Below, piece after piece: positions 25,801-37,168 of a DNA stretch of 64,000 nucleotides. Origin of the DNA: Drosophila miranda (taxonomy: Eukaryota; Arthropoda; Insecta; Diptera; Drosophilidae); NCBI RefSeq assembly GCF_003369915.1, contig NW_022881614.1, positions 11,305,001 through 11,369,000 on the forward strand. The letters are read 5' to 3'. How positions within the stretch are numbered: the first letter of the stretch is position 1; the number at the start of each line of letters is the position of its first letter. The notes below the pieces were generated by a model. That model made no database searches and was not told where the DNA came from. It saw only the letters and a list, made by a program, of their open reading frames with translations. The position numbers were made by a program, and so were the translations under genes.

Positions 25801-28800
25801 TCAATTTCTGATAATTTTTTTAAAAAATGAACAGTTTACTAGGCACAGTAATAACTTCATCCTCCTTTCTCATACAATTGGAGCAAGTTTCGCAGTTAAG
25901 CCTTGGAATGGTCTTAAAAGCCACATAGCCCACAAAATATCTCATAGATGCTACTTCGATGTTTATTTCCTTTGAGGTTTTAAAGGAGTCCTTCTCGAAA
26001 TAATTTTCAAAACCACTACCATCAAAATCGAACTTTGAAAGCAACTCATCATGATCATAAGGATGCTCAACTTTTAAATTATTTGACTCGTCAAAAACAC
26101 CCTCAATGCTCGCTTGGACATCGGTTCCTTCTTCAAAATCAGCTTCACAATTCCCAAAGTCGGACGAACGAACTATTTTTATACCCGATACTCAAAATGA
26201 GTATTGGGGTATATTAGATTTGTGGTAAAAGTGGATGTGTGTAACGTCCAGAAGGAATCGTTTCCGACCCCATAAAGTATATATATTCTTGATCAGCATC
26301 AATAGCCGAGTCGATTGAGCCATGTCTGTCTGTCCGTCTGTCCGTCCCCTTCAGCGCCTAGTGCTCAAAGACTATAAGAGCTAGAGCAACGATGTTTTGT
26401 ATCTAGACTTCAGTGATATGTCACTGCTACAAAAATATTTCAAAACTTCGCCCCGCCCACTTCCGCCCCCACAAAGGACGAAAATCTGTGGCATCCACAT
26501 TTTTAAAGATACGATAAAACCAAAAACGCAGAATCGTAGAGGATGACTATATGTTCTAGAGTGTAAAATCTCAACCAGATCGTATAATTATTATAGCCAG
26601 AATCAAGAAAACAATTTCATTCTTTCTCGCTCTGTCTCTCTCTAACACACAGGTTTCATGGTCGGTTTTGCCAATTGCAAAATATGAGTTCAAGGATCTC
26701 AGAACCTATAAGAGCCAGAGCAACCAAATTTGGTATCCACACTCCTGTGATATCGGACCTTGACCGTTTCGTGTCCAAATTTCGCCACACCCCCTTCCGC
26801 CCCCGCAAAGGACGAAAATCTGGGGCATCCACAAATCTCAGAGACTATTTAGGCTAGAGTAACCAAATTTGGTATCCGCACTTCTGTTACATCTCACTAT
26901 AAGACGTATATCTCAGAATTTCGCCCCACCCCCTTCCGCCCCCACAAAAGACGAAAATCTGTTGCATCCACAATATTGCACATTCGAGAAAACTAAAAAC
27001 GCAGAATCATAGATAATGACCATATCTATCAGATTGCTGAATCTGGATCAGATCGGATTATTTTTGTAGCCAAAAGCAAGAAATCAATTTTCAGTGGCTA
27101 CGCAGCGCCCGACGTCACGCTCAGACTGATTTTCTGTCTCTCTCGCACGCACTCTTTGTCGTGTCGTTTAATATTAGCGGCGTCTGCCGGAGCAGAGCAT
27201 ACTGACTAAGTATCGGGTATAACTGTAGAGTTGCGGTGTCCGCAGCAACTCACAACGTTCCCCCTCGTTATATTTAAAATTCTTGCGAAAATATTATTAA
27301 TTTCCGCTACAGAGGGATTGGTATTATTGCTACCCTTTTGCCTCACTACTGCAAATGTGTTTTCCAGTTAGTCCTGGTTGAGCGTTTTTGTCATAATAAA
27401 AAACTTATCTGAATTCGTTAAAAGCTCATCAGCAAGTAAAAGAAGGGATTTTAATGTAATCTGTATGCCGTCAAGAAAATAAACACGTTTCTTCGAATCC
27501 ACAAAATTTACGTCTTTAATATAGCTTAAAAAAAATTGAATGAATTTGTGGGGTACATTGTTAAGCTGTATCGCAGATCTGTACACATTATCCGCATATA
27601 ATGAACCACTATTCATGCAGTCAAATATCTGGTCTATTTTATTTATAAATTCAGCTGTGGATAAGGCAACTTGATTTGTGCTGTTTTTAAATCCAACAGT
27701 TTCGCAAACGGTTTTAATAGCACCTTGAACAGTTCTGCTGAAAATTTGTGTTGCAAACTTAACACGCATTTTTTCGAACGAATTTGGGTATATATGATGC
27801 CTAGATAATTTAGGGAACATTTTAGTTCCAGCGTGCTCCCCCATCTCCCACAGCTCTTGAACAACTTTAAAACTAACAATGCCATCAGGAGAAGAGAGAT
27901 CACAGTGAGAAGTGTCCACAGAAGTGAGCAGCCCATTTCTTAAGGATTTAATGAGATGAGGAAAATCGTACATACAAAAAACTTTTTGATTTTTATACCC
28001 GATACTCAAAATGAGTATTGGGGTATATTAGATTTGTGGTAAAAGTGGATGTGTGTAACGTCCAGAAGGAATCGTTTCCGACCCCATAAAGTATATATAT
28101 TCTGGATCAGCATCAATAGCCGAGTCGATTGAGCCCTGTCTGTCTGTCCGTCTGTCCGTCTGTCCGTCCGTCCGTCCGTCCGTCCGTCTGTCCGTCCCCT
28201 TCAGCGCCTAGTGCTCAAAGACTATAAAAGCTAGAGCAACGATGTTTTGGATCCAGACTTCTGTGATATGTCACTGCTACAAAAATATTTCAAAACTTCG
28301 CCCCGCCCACTTCCGCCCCCACAAAGGACGAAAATCTGTGGCATCCACATTTTTAAAGATACGATAAAACCAAAAACGCAGAATCGTTGAGGATGACTAT
28401 ATGTTCTAGAGTATAAGATCTCAACCAGATCGTATAATTATTATAGCCAGAATCAAAAAAACAATTTCATTATTTCTCGCTCTGTCTCTCTCTAACACAC
28501 AGGTTTCATGGTCGGTTTTGCCAATTGCATAATATGAGTTCAAGGATCTCAGAACCTATAAGAGCCAGAGCAACCAAATTTGGTATCCACACTCCTGTGA
28601 TATCGGACCTTGACCGTTTCGTGTCCAAATTTCGCCACACCCCCTTCCGCCCCCGCAAAGGACGAAAATCTGGGGCATCCACAAATCTCAGAGACTATTA
28701 AGGCTAGAGTAACAAAATTTAGTATCCGCACTTCTGTTAGATCTCACTATAAAACGTATATCTCAGAATTTCGCCCCACCCCCTTCCGCCCCCACAAAGG

Positions 28801-31800
28801 ACGAAAATCTGTTGCATCCACAATATTGCACATTCGAGAAAACTGAAAACGCAGAATCATAGAAAACCACCATATCTATCAGACTGCTGAATCTGGATCA
28901 GATCAGACCATTTTTATAGCCAAAATGAACAAATCAATTTGCACTGGCTACGCAGCGCCCGACGTCACGCTCAGACTGATTTTCTGTCTCTCTCGCACGC
29001 ACTCTTTGTCGTGTCGTTTAATATTAGCGGCGTCTGCCGGAGGAGAGCCATACTGACTTAGTATCGGGTATAACTGTAGAGTTGCGGTGTCCGCAGCAAC
29101 TCACAACGTTCCCCCTCGTTAGTTTTCTCGAATCTGCAATATTGTGGATGCAACAGATTTTCGTCCTTTGTGTGGGCGGAAGGGGGTGGGGCGAAATTTT
29201 GAGATATACGTTTTATAGTAGGATCTAACAGGAGTGCGGATACTAAATTTGGTTACTCTAGCGTTAATAGTCTCTGAGATTTGTGGATGCCCCAGATTTT
29301 CGTCCTTTGCGGGGGCGGAAGGGGGTGTGGCGAAATTTGGACACGAAACGGTCAAGGTCCGATATCACAGGAGTGTGGATACCAAATTTGGTTGCTCTAG
29401 CTCTTATGGGTTCTGAGATCCTTGAACTCATATTTTGCAATTGGCAAAACCGACCATGAAACCTGTGTGTTAGAGAGAGACAGAGCGAGAAAGAATGAAA
29501 TTGTTTTCTTGTTTCTGGCTATAATAATTATACAATCTGGTTCAGATTTTGCACTCTGGAAGATATAGTCATCCTCTACGATTCTGCGTTTTTAGTTTTC
29601 TCGTATCGTCGAAATTGGGGATGCCACAGATTTTCGCCCTTTGTGGAGGCGGAAGTGGGCGGGGCAAAGTTTTGAAATGTTCTTGTAGCAGTGACATATC
29701 ACAGAAGTCTGGATCCAAAACATCGTTGCTCTAGCTCTTATAGTCTTTGAGCACTAGGCGCTGAAGGGGACGGACAGACGGACAGACCGACATGGCTCAA
29801 TCGACTCGGCTATTGATGCTGATGAAGAATATATATACTTTATGGGGTCGGAAACGATTCCATCTGGACGTTACACACATCCACTTTTACCACAAATCTA
29901 ATATACCCCAATACTCATTTTGAGTATCGGGTATAAAAATAAAGAAAACCAAAATACCTCTACTCTTTGTGCAGGCCATGCTGGATCACATCAAGCACTC
30001 GATTGTTAGCCTACAGATTGCCAAAAACATGGCTCATCCCATCAACGGCATATACAACGGTCCCCAGGCAGCCCCCTCAACAACCTCCTCGGCCAGCGGC
30101 TTTGTCATCATCGGCGGTGGCATAGGGATGTCAAAGGATGTTTTAGCCGGCAAGGGCGAACCAGGGGACGACGAGGATGATTCAATCACGGAAAATGGTG
30201 AGTGGTCAAGTGCTAGAATGCCACAAATTTCTTTAGCATTTTAAATATCTCGGTGGGCAATTAGCTCAGGGTCAAGTGGGCCTCTGGTCGATTGCTCCTC
30301 GAGTTCTATTTAAGCTAGTATTGCTAGCCTATTGCTAATTCCGATTTGCATTCCGCTTTGCAGCCACCACAGCGTCCCTGGGTCTGGTTGTGCCCGAGAC
30401 CTCCTACTCGAGCAGCGAAGGTGAAGAGGACTTTTACGATGCCCACGATGATCCCTATACCAGCATAGGCAGCTCTCCGATTGGCTGGTGAGTAGAAGAG
30501 TCCCTCCTACAGCAGGATGAAATTGCTGACGACAGCCTCTAGAAATGCCATCCATCAGCGGTCAGGATGTGCGGTGATGCGGAAGCCAGTTAGCATGATG
30601 CGTACGCAAATTACGCATTCATTGTGCTGCCATTGAACCATTGCCTCGCCTCCTCTTCCCCCACCGCCATATACGTACATATGACGATACTCCTCTTGCC
30701 CCAAGCGTCACGAGCCACCTCCTCCTCCTGCTATTCCAGTTGGACGCATGCGCCTGGGGAGCCCCTGCCGAATGCAATGCCTGACGTATCCTTTGAAAGT
30801 TCGTCGCAGTTGCAGCAGTTCCGGAGACGCCAAGTCGCGTGTAAATAATAAATACAATTTCCCCACCGACCCTGCTTGCCCTCCTGCTCCACGACAGCAG
30901 ACCCCTTCGTGGCGACACAGCTGACGCGTCCAAGCTTTCGTTTTCGTGGTGGCTTGTCGCGCGACGTTGCCTTCGTCGTCTTCTGTTTGTGTCCGTGACT
31001 GTGACTGTGACTGTAGCTGTATCTGTGTCTGTGTAATCAATCGTCCTGTCAGTTGTAGTTGCGTTCGTCATCGACTCGCAGCGCATGGTGGAGTGCACCA
31101 CCGTACATACGTCTAAACCCTCTCGACGACTGGAATTTTCAATAGATTTTTCAGCAATGGTCGAAATGGCCTAGGCAACGCACAAAATAGCAGCGGCTTT
31201 TCTTCCTTTCGTTTCCGTTTGTTTTCCATTCGATTCGTTGCCTCCGCAGGAGGATGCACTGCAAGGCTGTACGCCGTCTGGTGCACTAAAGCTTGAACAG
31301 CAGCAGCAGGAGTGTCCCTCCCTCCCACGCCATGTTCAAGACCCACGCGTGAGTCTGAGGTGAGCAAAGAGCCATCCCACTTGCATGTGCCACCATTTAC
31401 AGCTGTGTATGTGTGTGTGCGTATCTGTGTGGATGGTTGCTAATGTTTGCGTGTGCTAGGTCGCTGTAAGTGTTCCGTTTTATAAATTATAAATGAAGCA
31501 AGCAACAGTGGAGGAGGAGCGGCAGGAGGCTATCATCTCCCAAGTGACGCCAGCCCTGACATCATGCTGGAGGATTTATGTCAGCGCATAATTTATGCCC
31601 AAGCGCCGCACGAATCTAAATCAACAAGTTGTGATTCGACTTCACTTTGCAGCGCCACGCGGGGCTTCGCAGAGCCCACATCACCCACCCACGACGGGGA
31701 GGCCACTGGGCCGCCGACTGAGACGGTTACCGAGACACTGCCGGAAATAGAGGAGAGCGCTGCGGATGGGGATGCGGTGGCGAGCAGGGCAACCAAGTCG

Positions 31801-33725
31801 GCCAAGAACTCGATGAGCTCTCGCAGCGACAGCTACGACAATGGCATTGACTATGACGCACTGTACGAAGAGGAGGAGGAGAATGACCTCAGCATGGAGG
31901 CGCACGGCTCGATGATCACCCATCTGTTGTCGCAGGTAAAGATTGGCATGGACCTCACCAAGGTGGTCCTGCCCACCTTCATCTTGGAGCGTCGCTCTCT
32001 GTTGGAGATGTATGCCGACTACTTCGCCCATCCCGATTTGTTTCTAAAGTGAGTGTGCGGATGTCTTTCCAAAAAAATCAGCAACTGAGTGATGCGCTTA
32101 ACCCACAGAATCTCGGAGCTGGACGACCCACGCGATCGAATTGTCCAGGTCTGCCGCTGGTATCTGAGTGCCTACCACGCCGGACGCAAGAGTGCGGTGG
32201 CCAAGAAGCCCTACAATCCCATACTGGGTGAAGTCTTTCAATGTCACTGGGATCTTCCTGGTAAGTAGCCAGAAATCCAACAAGCAATGCTCTCTAATGG
32301 ACTGGGGACATATTTTTTAGACGAAGTTCAGGACACTAATGAGGTGCACGACGGCCCAGTGCCCTGGTGCCGGCGGGATCAGCTAACCTTCTTAGCGGAG
32401 CAGGTGTCCCATCATCCGCCAAGTAAGAAAACCAAATGCACCACAAATGAATGCCCTTAACCGAATGCACCGTCTTCTTCTGTCCTTTGCAGTTTCGGCC
32501 TTCTATGCTGAGCATTATAATAAGAAAATCACTTTTGCGGCCCACGTCTGGACAAAGTCAAAGTTCTTGGGCCTCTCCATTGGCGTGCACAACATCGGCG
32601 AGGGTGTCGTCACCCTGGTGGACCGCAGCGAGGAGTATATTGTAACCTTCCCCAATGGCTACGGGAGGCAAGTGTTTAGATCTGACCTCTCCCTGCCTTC
32701 CTGTTCTTCAATGAAGTGTTTTGCTCCCGTAGATCTATATTAACGGTGCCTTGGATTGAGCTGGGCGGCTCGGTGGAAATCAAATGTCCACAGACGGGCT
32801 ACCATGCCAACGTGGAGTTTCTCACGAAGCCCTTCTATGGTGGCAAGCGCAACAAGGTCTCCGCAGAGGTTTGCTGACTGCCTGTGGCTTAAGTTGGACA
32901 ATTATTGATTGAGATTATTCGCAGGTCTACGCGCCCAACGATAAGAAACCTTTTGTGTCCATAGCCGGCGAGTGGAGCGGACTGATGGAGGCCAAATGGC
33001 ATGATAAGAATGTAAGTTGTCCGTTTCCTCTTGTTGCCTGTGTTGTCGTGTATGTAGTCGTGTATTTACTGTACTATCCTCATACTGTTTTTGTAAATGT
33101 TGAAACCTATTTATGTACTTAACCCCCCTTTATGCCTACACTGCGCCCAACACGCTGCAAGAAACAACCCCACGAGTTGGCAGCCAAATCCTCTACACCC
33201 TCTACATTAACCTCTACCACCCTGTACCTCTACTTACTTTTCACGGTTCTTCTGCTTTTCTCTTAAATAGTTTGGGTGCATTTCCTGTGTATTTACTTTG
33301 TTTATCTAGAAAATTAATAATACCAACTATCCAATCCAAGCACAATATAAACTTAACCATGTGCTCGTTTAGCTACTACTCCTCTGCCTGTCTGTCCAAA
33401 CTGTTGAACTTTTCAAACTGTTTATGTGTACCTGTATAACATATTCTAAATATATGTTGTGTGTTGAGTATTAGAGCTGCTCTGAGTATTGCTGTTGATC
33501 GCCTAGTGACCCGTGTATGTGTGCCTCTTGAATTTTCTAGAAAACCGAAGTATTCGTTGACGTAAATCGCATACCAATATTTAAGAAACAAGTTCGACCA
33601 ATCGTTGAGCAGGATGAATACGAATCGCGACGCGTTTGGAAGGAAGTGACAGCGGGACTCAAGTAATCAGATCACCAATATCCCAATCAATCAATTAACC
33701 CCGCAATACGGACACCAAATAATCA

Positions 33726-33768
<43 letters not shown>

Positions 33769-34056
33769 TTGCGTTTTATGCTCTTCCCACAGATTTAACG
33801 ACATTGAACGTGCCACCAATGCCAAATTTGTTGTGGAACAGCAGCAGAGGGATCAAGTCAAGATGCGCAAAGAATACGACTTGGCCTGGGAGCACAAGGT
33901 AATCAAATTAAACCCCCATTCAATACCTGGCCAATATCTGACAGAGTGTATGTGTACCCCTACGATCAGCACTTCAAGCCCGTGGGCGAAAACTGGATCT
34001 ACGCGAAGTCGCTGAGTCAGCGCATCTATTTGCAAGAGAAGGAGGCCAGAAGATAA
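19890..34056 (+). CDS. OSBP-related lipid-transfer protein, ORP9/ORP11 type
   Basis: ORPs move sterol, PI4P or PS between membranes at contact sites. Coding exons: 19890-20069, 21750-21878, 22126-22353, 22442-22519, 29975-30197, 30364-30487, 31503-32048, 32109-32260, 32321-32422, 32493-32667, 32733-32868, 32925-33011, 33541-33662, 33793-33898 and 33970-34056. The sum is 2475 nt, 824 residues, with no break. The PH domain covers residues ~27-125. A FFAT-like VAP-binding motif ([10 protein letters not shown]) lies near residue 300 (30423-30452). The ORD runs from ~456 to the end with KPYNPILGE and the signature EQVSHHPP (~579-586). Exon 7 has a better acceptor at 31652 that would skip 50 residues. 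The last acceptor (33969) was chosen by phase. Two introns use GC donors. Introns 1 and 4 host antisense genes. D. melanogaster CG1513 is the likely orthologue (from memory). Confidence 0.9.
20305..21462 (-). CDS. Very-long-chain fatty acid elongase (ELOVL family), nested in ORP intron 1
   Basis: ELOVL proteins are ER membrane condensing enzymes that join malonyl-CoA to a fatty acyl-CoA. Five exons: 21462-21447, 21377-21263, 21107-21014, 20946-20700 and 20627-20305, total 795 nt, 264 residues, in frame throughout. Family motifs are in order: KTSELLET (for KxxExxDT), the histidine box HLFHH (residues 137-141), HIFMYSYY (HxxMYxYY) and TVIQMVQF (TxxQxxQ). Multiple hydrophobic segments fit seven membrane spans. 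The 16-nt first coding exon was chosen because it gives ATG, a GTGAGC donor and the right phase. The gene is antisense inside the host intron. Substrate range cannot be read from the sequence. Confidence 0.9.
22581..23622 (-). pseudogene. DUF4729-like gene in ORP intron 4, one frameshift
   Basis: This is a single-exon antisense gene beginning ATG at 23622. It has an N-terminal charged coiled coil (residues ~15-90), then a C2H2-like finger, Cx4Cx11Hx4H (CPYQNC...HYLFDH), then a conserved-looking hydrophobic core ([24 protein letters not shown]). It resembles the Drosophila-specific DUF4729 family; the function is unknown. The frame changes near 22924-22927 (VVVVN to [13 protein letters not shown]). 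Removing one base would give 347 codons, so a single inserted base explains it. This may be a real disabling mutation or a sequence error. The C-terminal part is otherwise open to 22581. Confidence 0.65.
23961..24033 (-). mobile_element. DINE-1 Helitron 3'-terminal fragment
   Basis: About 73 bp match, in reverse, the 3' end of the full copies nearby: AACGAGGGGGAACGTTGTG, then the GCGGACACCGC terminal hairpin, then the ATACCCGATACTAAGT end of the core. A solitary Helitron tail. Confidence 0.8.
24314..25449 (+). mobile_element. DINE-1/INE-1 type Helentron, copy 1 (full length)
   Basis: Runs from TATACCCGATACTCAAAATG to CCCCCTCGTT, 1136 bp, non-coding. Features in order: a subterminal inverted motif (CTCAAAATGAG), a long GTCY tetranucleotide microsatellite (about 24457-24525), repeated blocks around CCGCCC.CACAAAGGACGAAAAT, GA/CT-rich tracts (TCTGTCTCTCTC) and a 3' GCGGTGTCCGC hairpin. 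No transposase: a non-autonomous rolling-circle element. It resembles obscura-group ISY-like copies (from memory). Confidence 0.85.
25450..27993 (-). mobile_element. P-element-superfamily DNA transposon remnant, split by a Helitron
   Basis: Two pieces of a transposase remain on the minus strand. The piece at 27993-27270 carries [16 protein letters not shown], the D-x-PHLIK-x-RN block of P-type transposases, followed by ~190 residues of the catalytic/insertion region, with a stop at 27368. The piece at 26179-25820 carries the C-terminal region ([11 protein letters not shown], then a CETCSNCMR cysteine pair) ending at about 25821. The Helitron at 26180-27269 lies between them. The N-terminal THAP domain and terminal inverted repeats were not found, and 25450-25819 holds only AT-rich tail sequence. 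Dead. Confidence 0.75.
26180..27269 (+). mobile_element. DINE-1 type Helentron, copy 2, inserted in the P-like element
   Basis: 1090 bp from TATACCCG to CCCCCTCGTT with the same internal order as copy 1 but a short GTCY tract. The flanks are both P-element transposase sequence, with no evident target duplication, as expected for a Helitron. Confidence 0.85.
27994..29120 (+). mobile_element. DINE-1 type Helentron, copy 3 (full length)
   Basis: 1127 bp, complete ends, medium-length GTCY tract (about 28137-28195). Its 5' end abuts the P-like remnant at 27993 and its 3' end abuts the inverted copy 4 directly at 29120/29121. Confidence 0.85.
29121..29935 (-). mobile_element. DINE-1 type Helentron, copy 4, inverted and 3'-truncated
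   Basis: Reverse orientation with an intact 5' terminus (29935, GGGTATA on the plus strand). About 250-300 bp of the 3' part are missing at 29121, exactly where copy 3 ends. The 3' end of copy 3 therefore seems to have landed in copy 4 or replaced its tail. It ends 39 bp before the ORP exon 5 acceptor. Confidence 0.85.
33012..33540 (+). other. ORP intron 12
   Basis: A 529-bp GT-AG intron, AT- and pyrimidine-rich, in which I see no gene or repeat. Confidence 0.8.
33729..33765 (+). repeat. (CT)n microsatellite in an ORP intron
   Basis: About 18 uninterrupted CT units, 27 bp upstream of the ORP exon 14 acceptor. On the minus strand this is a GAGA tract, the kind bound by GAGA factor and CLAMP in flies. 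It also serves as part of the polypyrimidine tract. Confidence 0.9.
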
Positions 34057-35160
34057 TGCATACAACTAAAGGCGGCAGAGAAGACATCAAGTGAAACACC
34101 AAAAATGTTTATATATATATATGATTCATATCAAGAACGAGCCTCAACTATATGTAAAATTTCCACAAGTGCGCAAACCCCTGAACACTGACGATACAAC
34201 GTAACATACATATGCAGGAAACGATGGAGCAACAGAATGTCGGGACAGAATTCGCGGGAGATGATTTTACCTCTAGAGTCTGTCTGTTATGTGTAAATAA
34301 TAAACCCAGAATAAGAAATAAGAAAAGCATAATCCAAGGCAGGACAAACGACGGAACGATCGATTGAAGAGGATAGCTAAGCTCTTCTGAAACGGGTTGC
34401 AATACATGAGTGATACTTGAAAGCGACGGACACTCACTAGAAACTATCTACACACAATTAACACAATTATTATTTCCTAAGTACTAGTGTGTTTCAAAGG
34501 CAATCGCAGTAAACTGCAAAACAAAGAACACCAATTCAATACCTTTTACATTACTAACAAACTAACTAAAAGTAACAGAAATGGAAACCAATACCAAGGA
34601 TAGAAATTCTATTTTTGAAATAAAAGACTCTGCTATAGACGAAATACAATACTGATAGGAATGTATGTATGCATGTATGTATCTGCCACACCAACGAAAT
34701 ACATACACCACTACCATAATACAGTAATACGATTAAATTTAAATTAAATTTTTGAAATTAACTATCCTATCCTATCCTAACTATCCTAGCCTTCAATTTT
34801 AAAAACTCCTAAGACCTACAATACCACACCCACTGCAAAGCTACCGAATACTCCACGCAAAGTTAACGAAAAGTGAATCGAATACAAAATATAAGCTTCG
34901 ATATTTAAAATAATATTAAAAGATAAAAGACGAAACTGTAGGATAACAAAATGTAGTTCTCCTAGAAGAATAGCCCAACAACAAATTCGGATTTGGATCA
35001 ATTGATAGCCTGTCCAACCGTTACTTACAGAACTTGTATATATTTTTTCGAATTTCTTTTGAAACCGAAATGTTAAACATGTAATAGAGCCAATACTCTA
35101 ACAAATTTATTTTAATGGAGCCTAGATACGATTACTGCAATTAAAACAATTTATTCTTTA
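34057..35160 (+). other. ORP 3' UTR and downstream intergenic DNA
   Basis: AT-rich, with polyadenylation signals AATAAA at 34299-34304 and 34619-34624. A TATCC repeat lies near 34760-34790. No gene is seen. Confidence 0.6.
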
Positions 35161-35190
35161 AGTCAACTACTATGTTCTTTAGATATTGTT

Positions 35191-35640
35191 TCATAGAACA
35201 TTGTAGACCTCTGAAATGCAGGTTTTACCCAAATATAGTTTCCAATATTCCACTGTGCACACACACAGAACATATGGCTCTCGAACAGCTGATGTACGGT
35301 TGTCTGGCAAGACTTCCACCAGTGCTGCCAGAATTTCCGAGTCAAAATTAGTAGATTCGACAAATGGCTCATATATCTTCACTCCCTGAAATTAAATTGA
35401 AATACGTCAATGGAAATCGTAGTTGTGGAAAAATGTTCGTGTTCTGTGCAACCCACACATTTACATGAAAGGAAGACCAGGGAAGAGAGCATCTGAATCG
35501 CAATATATATATGTAGCTGTAATAAAAAAAAAGCTTAACCTTAAATAAGCTAAAATGGTAGCACTGTCTGCCACACTATTCTCTTCAACCCCGATGATGT
35601 TTTCAAACAGACGGTCACACTGATTGACGAAGCCTCAAAA
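35191..35640 (-). other. Candidate exon(s) of an unrecognised minus-strand gene
   Basis: An open frame preceded by a good acceptor (AATTTCAG at 35395-35388) reads GVKIYEPFVESTNFDSEIL... for ~64 residues and ends with TGA at 35191. Its amino acid composition looks protein-like. A second stretch at about 35530-35615 reads NIIGVEENSVADSATILAY and ends at a GT donor, but its phase does not fit the first exon and no ATG is seen. A motif 1 promoter element at 35612 could drive it leftward. I do not recognise the protein. It may be a decayed gene, or the first exon may be non-coding. Confidence 0.3.
35612..35622. promoter_or_regulatory. Perfect core-promoter motif 1 (M1BP site)
   Basis: CGGTCACACTG matches YGGTCACACTR exactly. 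Motif 1 is typical of TATA-less constitutive promoters. It could serve Sec24AB (rightward, with a 5' UTR intron ending at 37150) and/or the candidate leftward transcript. Confidence 0.6.
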
Positions 35641-37168
35641 TTTTTTGTTCCTTTTCGGGCTTGCAAAAATTCTTAAAATTTTATAATTTGTGATTAGCGT
35701 TGCACAGCAAGTTAGTTTAACAGCCCATAGACGTTGGCGTCCATAAACCTCCCCACAAACGCGAAAGACGCCAGTGAGTAAAATAAAGAGAGAGCGTAAA
35801 ATCATTGAAAGCCCCAGCCAGGAAAATTTCAATCATTCGCGTTTTCGGAAATAATTGCCAATTAATAAGTAACCAGCACTCCAGTGCAGGGACCCCACCC
35901 CTTTATAAATAAAAACAACAAAAGCCCCATTCGACAAATAATTATGAAAAAGACGGCCAAAGCGCAGTTCTGCTGCGTTCGGTGCGTGCGTGCAAAGAGC
36001 GAAAAATCGCCAATAAAGGGCGGAAGAAGAAGAGACAACTACAAAGTGCAAGTGCTGCGCCTCTGCTGGTCAAGTACTAAGTGAAAACTCGATTTTCTTG
36101 GGTCTGCGCCCAATTGTTAGTGTGTGTGTCTGTGCTGGTGCTTGTGGCGTTGCATACCTCTTGGGTTATGCAGAAAGGTGATGGGTTCTGATGATAGTTC
36201 TATAATTTCTAGACGGTAGCAACAGCCCGAATGAGTGGGTGATGGGCGGCGGGAGGAAGAGCGAATGACTACCCAGAGACAGAAAGACAGGGTAGGGCAG
36301 GGCAGGGCGGTAGTTAGGCACGTCATCAAAAATGTTGCTTTGTTATCTGTTTTAGTCCCTGCCGTCTGAGCGAAAGTGATTTTTACGGGGGCCCCCAGTT
36401 GGAGTTACCAGCTCCCAGTAGCAGTTCCTTCCTGCTTCCGCTATCAGTCTGCTGTGCAAACACTGAGTGGTGTCTGTGCCAGTGGCCTTTGGTCCACCTG
36501 CTTATTAGCGAGCGTCGTCGTCGATCATCGCCTGCTACGAGGTCAAGCACACACACAGCATATAACACGCTTAATCGGAGCTTTTTTCACGTCTCCGGCC
36601 ATCTCGTCGAAGCTGTTTAAATAAACGAATGTGATACAAATTTCCAACTTATATCCAAATAAATGTTGACGCAGACACTATAAAGCATACACACAGCAAT
36701 AACAGCCATGTATTCGGCATATACATACATACATACTCGTATATAGAGAGTGTACAATGGGCCCATAAAAGCAATAATGATAGCAATTGGAGACGAAGAA
36801 GAAGCTCGTTTCGCATTCCATATTGCAGTCTGATATGGCCGCTGGCATTGCATGCAATTAGAGGCCACAAGCAAGGGTTTCCTCTGCCCCATTCCATTGA
36901 TTCCAATTGGTATTCTGATCTGGAATGAGTTATCAGCCGCACGTTCGGCCCTAGAGCTTTCCCAGTAACTCGTATTCTGGCATTGAACGATAATATAGCA
37001 AAGTAGTCAACGTGTAACAGTCAAGAGAGCAGCCCCTGCTGTTAGGGCCAATTTGTTGATAATACTAACTAACCTTCAGGGAGATAAGATACTGGCACAA
37101 TGACTGGCTGAAGATCACAACTCACAGATCGCATCTCCCTCTGCTTTCAGATCGTATGTATTAGCAGA
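35641..37168 (+). other. Sec24AB: Sec24AB upstream region with probable 5' UTR intron
   Basis: No other gene is seen. A likely 5' UTR exon ends near 36080 (CAAGTACTAAGTGAAA). A strong acceptor (CTGCTTTCAG, 37150) lies 18 bp before the Sec24AB ATG, so the first intron would be ~1.1 kb. Confidence 0.5.

Larger units (their letters stand above)
22520..29974 (+). other. ORP intron 4, 7.5 kb, host of a gene and a transposon nest
   Basis: Bounded by GTAAGT at 22520 and CAG at 29974. After the DUF4729-like gene it holds about 300 bp of unassigned sequence (23640-23960, and 24034-24313 between Helitron pieces). The rest consists of four DINE-1 copies or fragments and a P-element-like remnant. Nothing suggests an extra ORP exon. 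Accurate ORP expression requires splicing over all of it. Confidence 0.8.
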
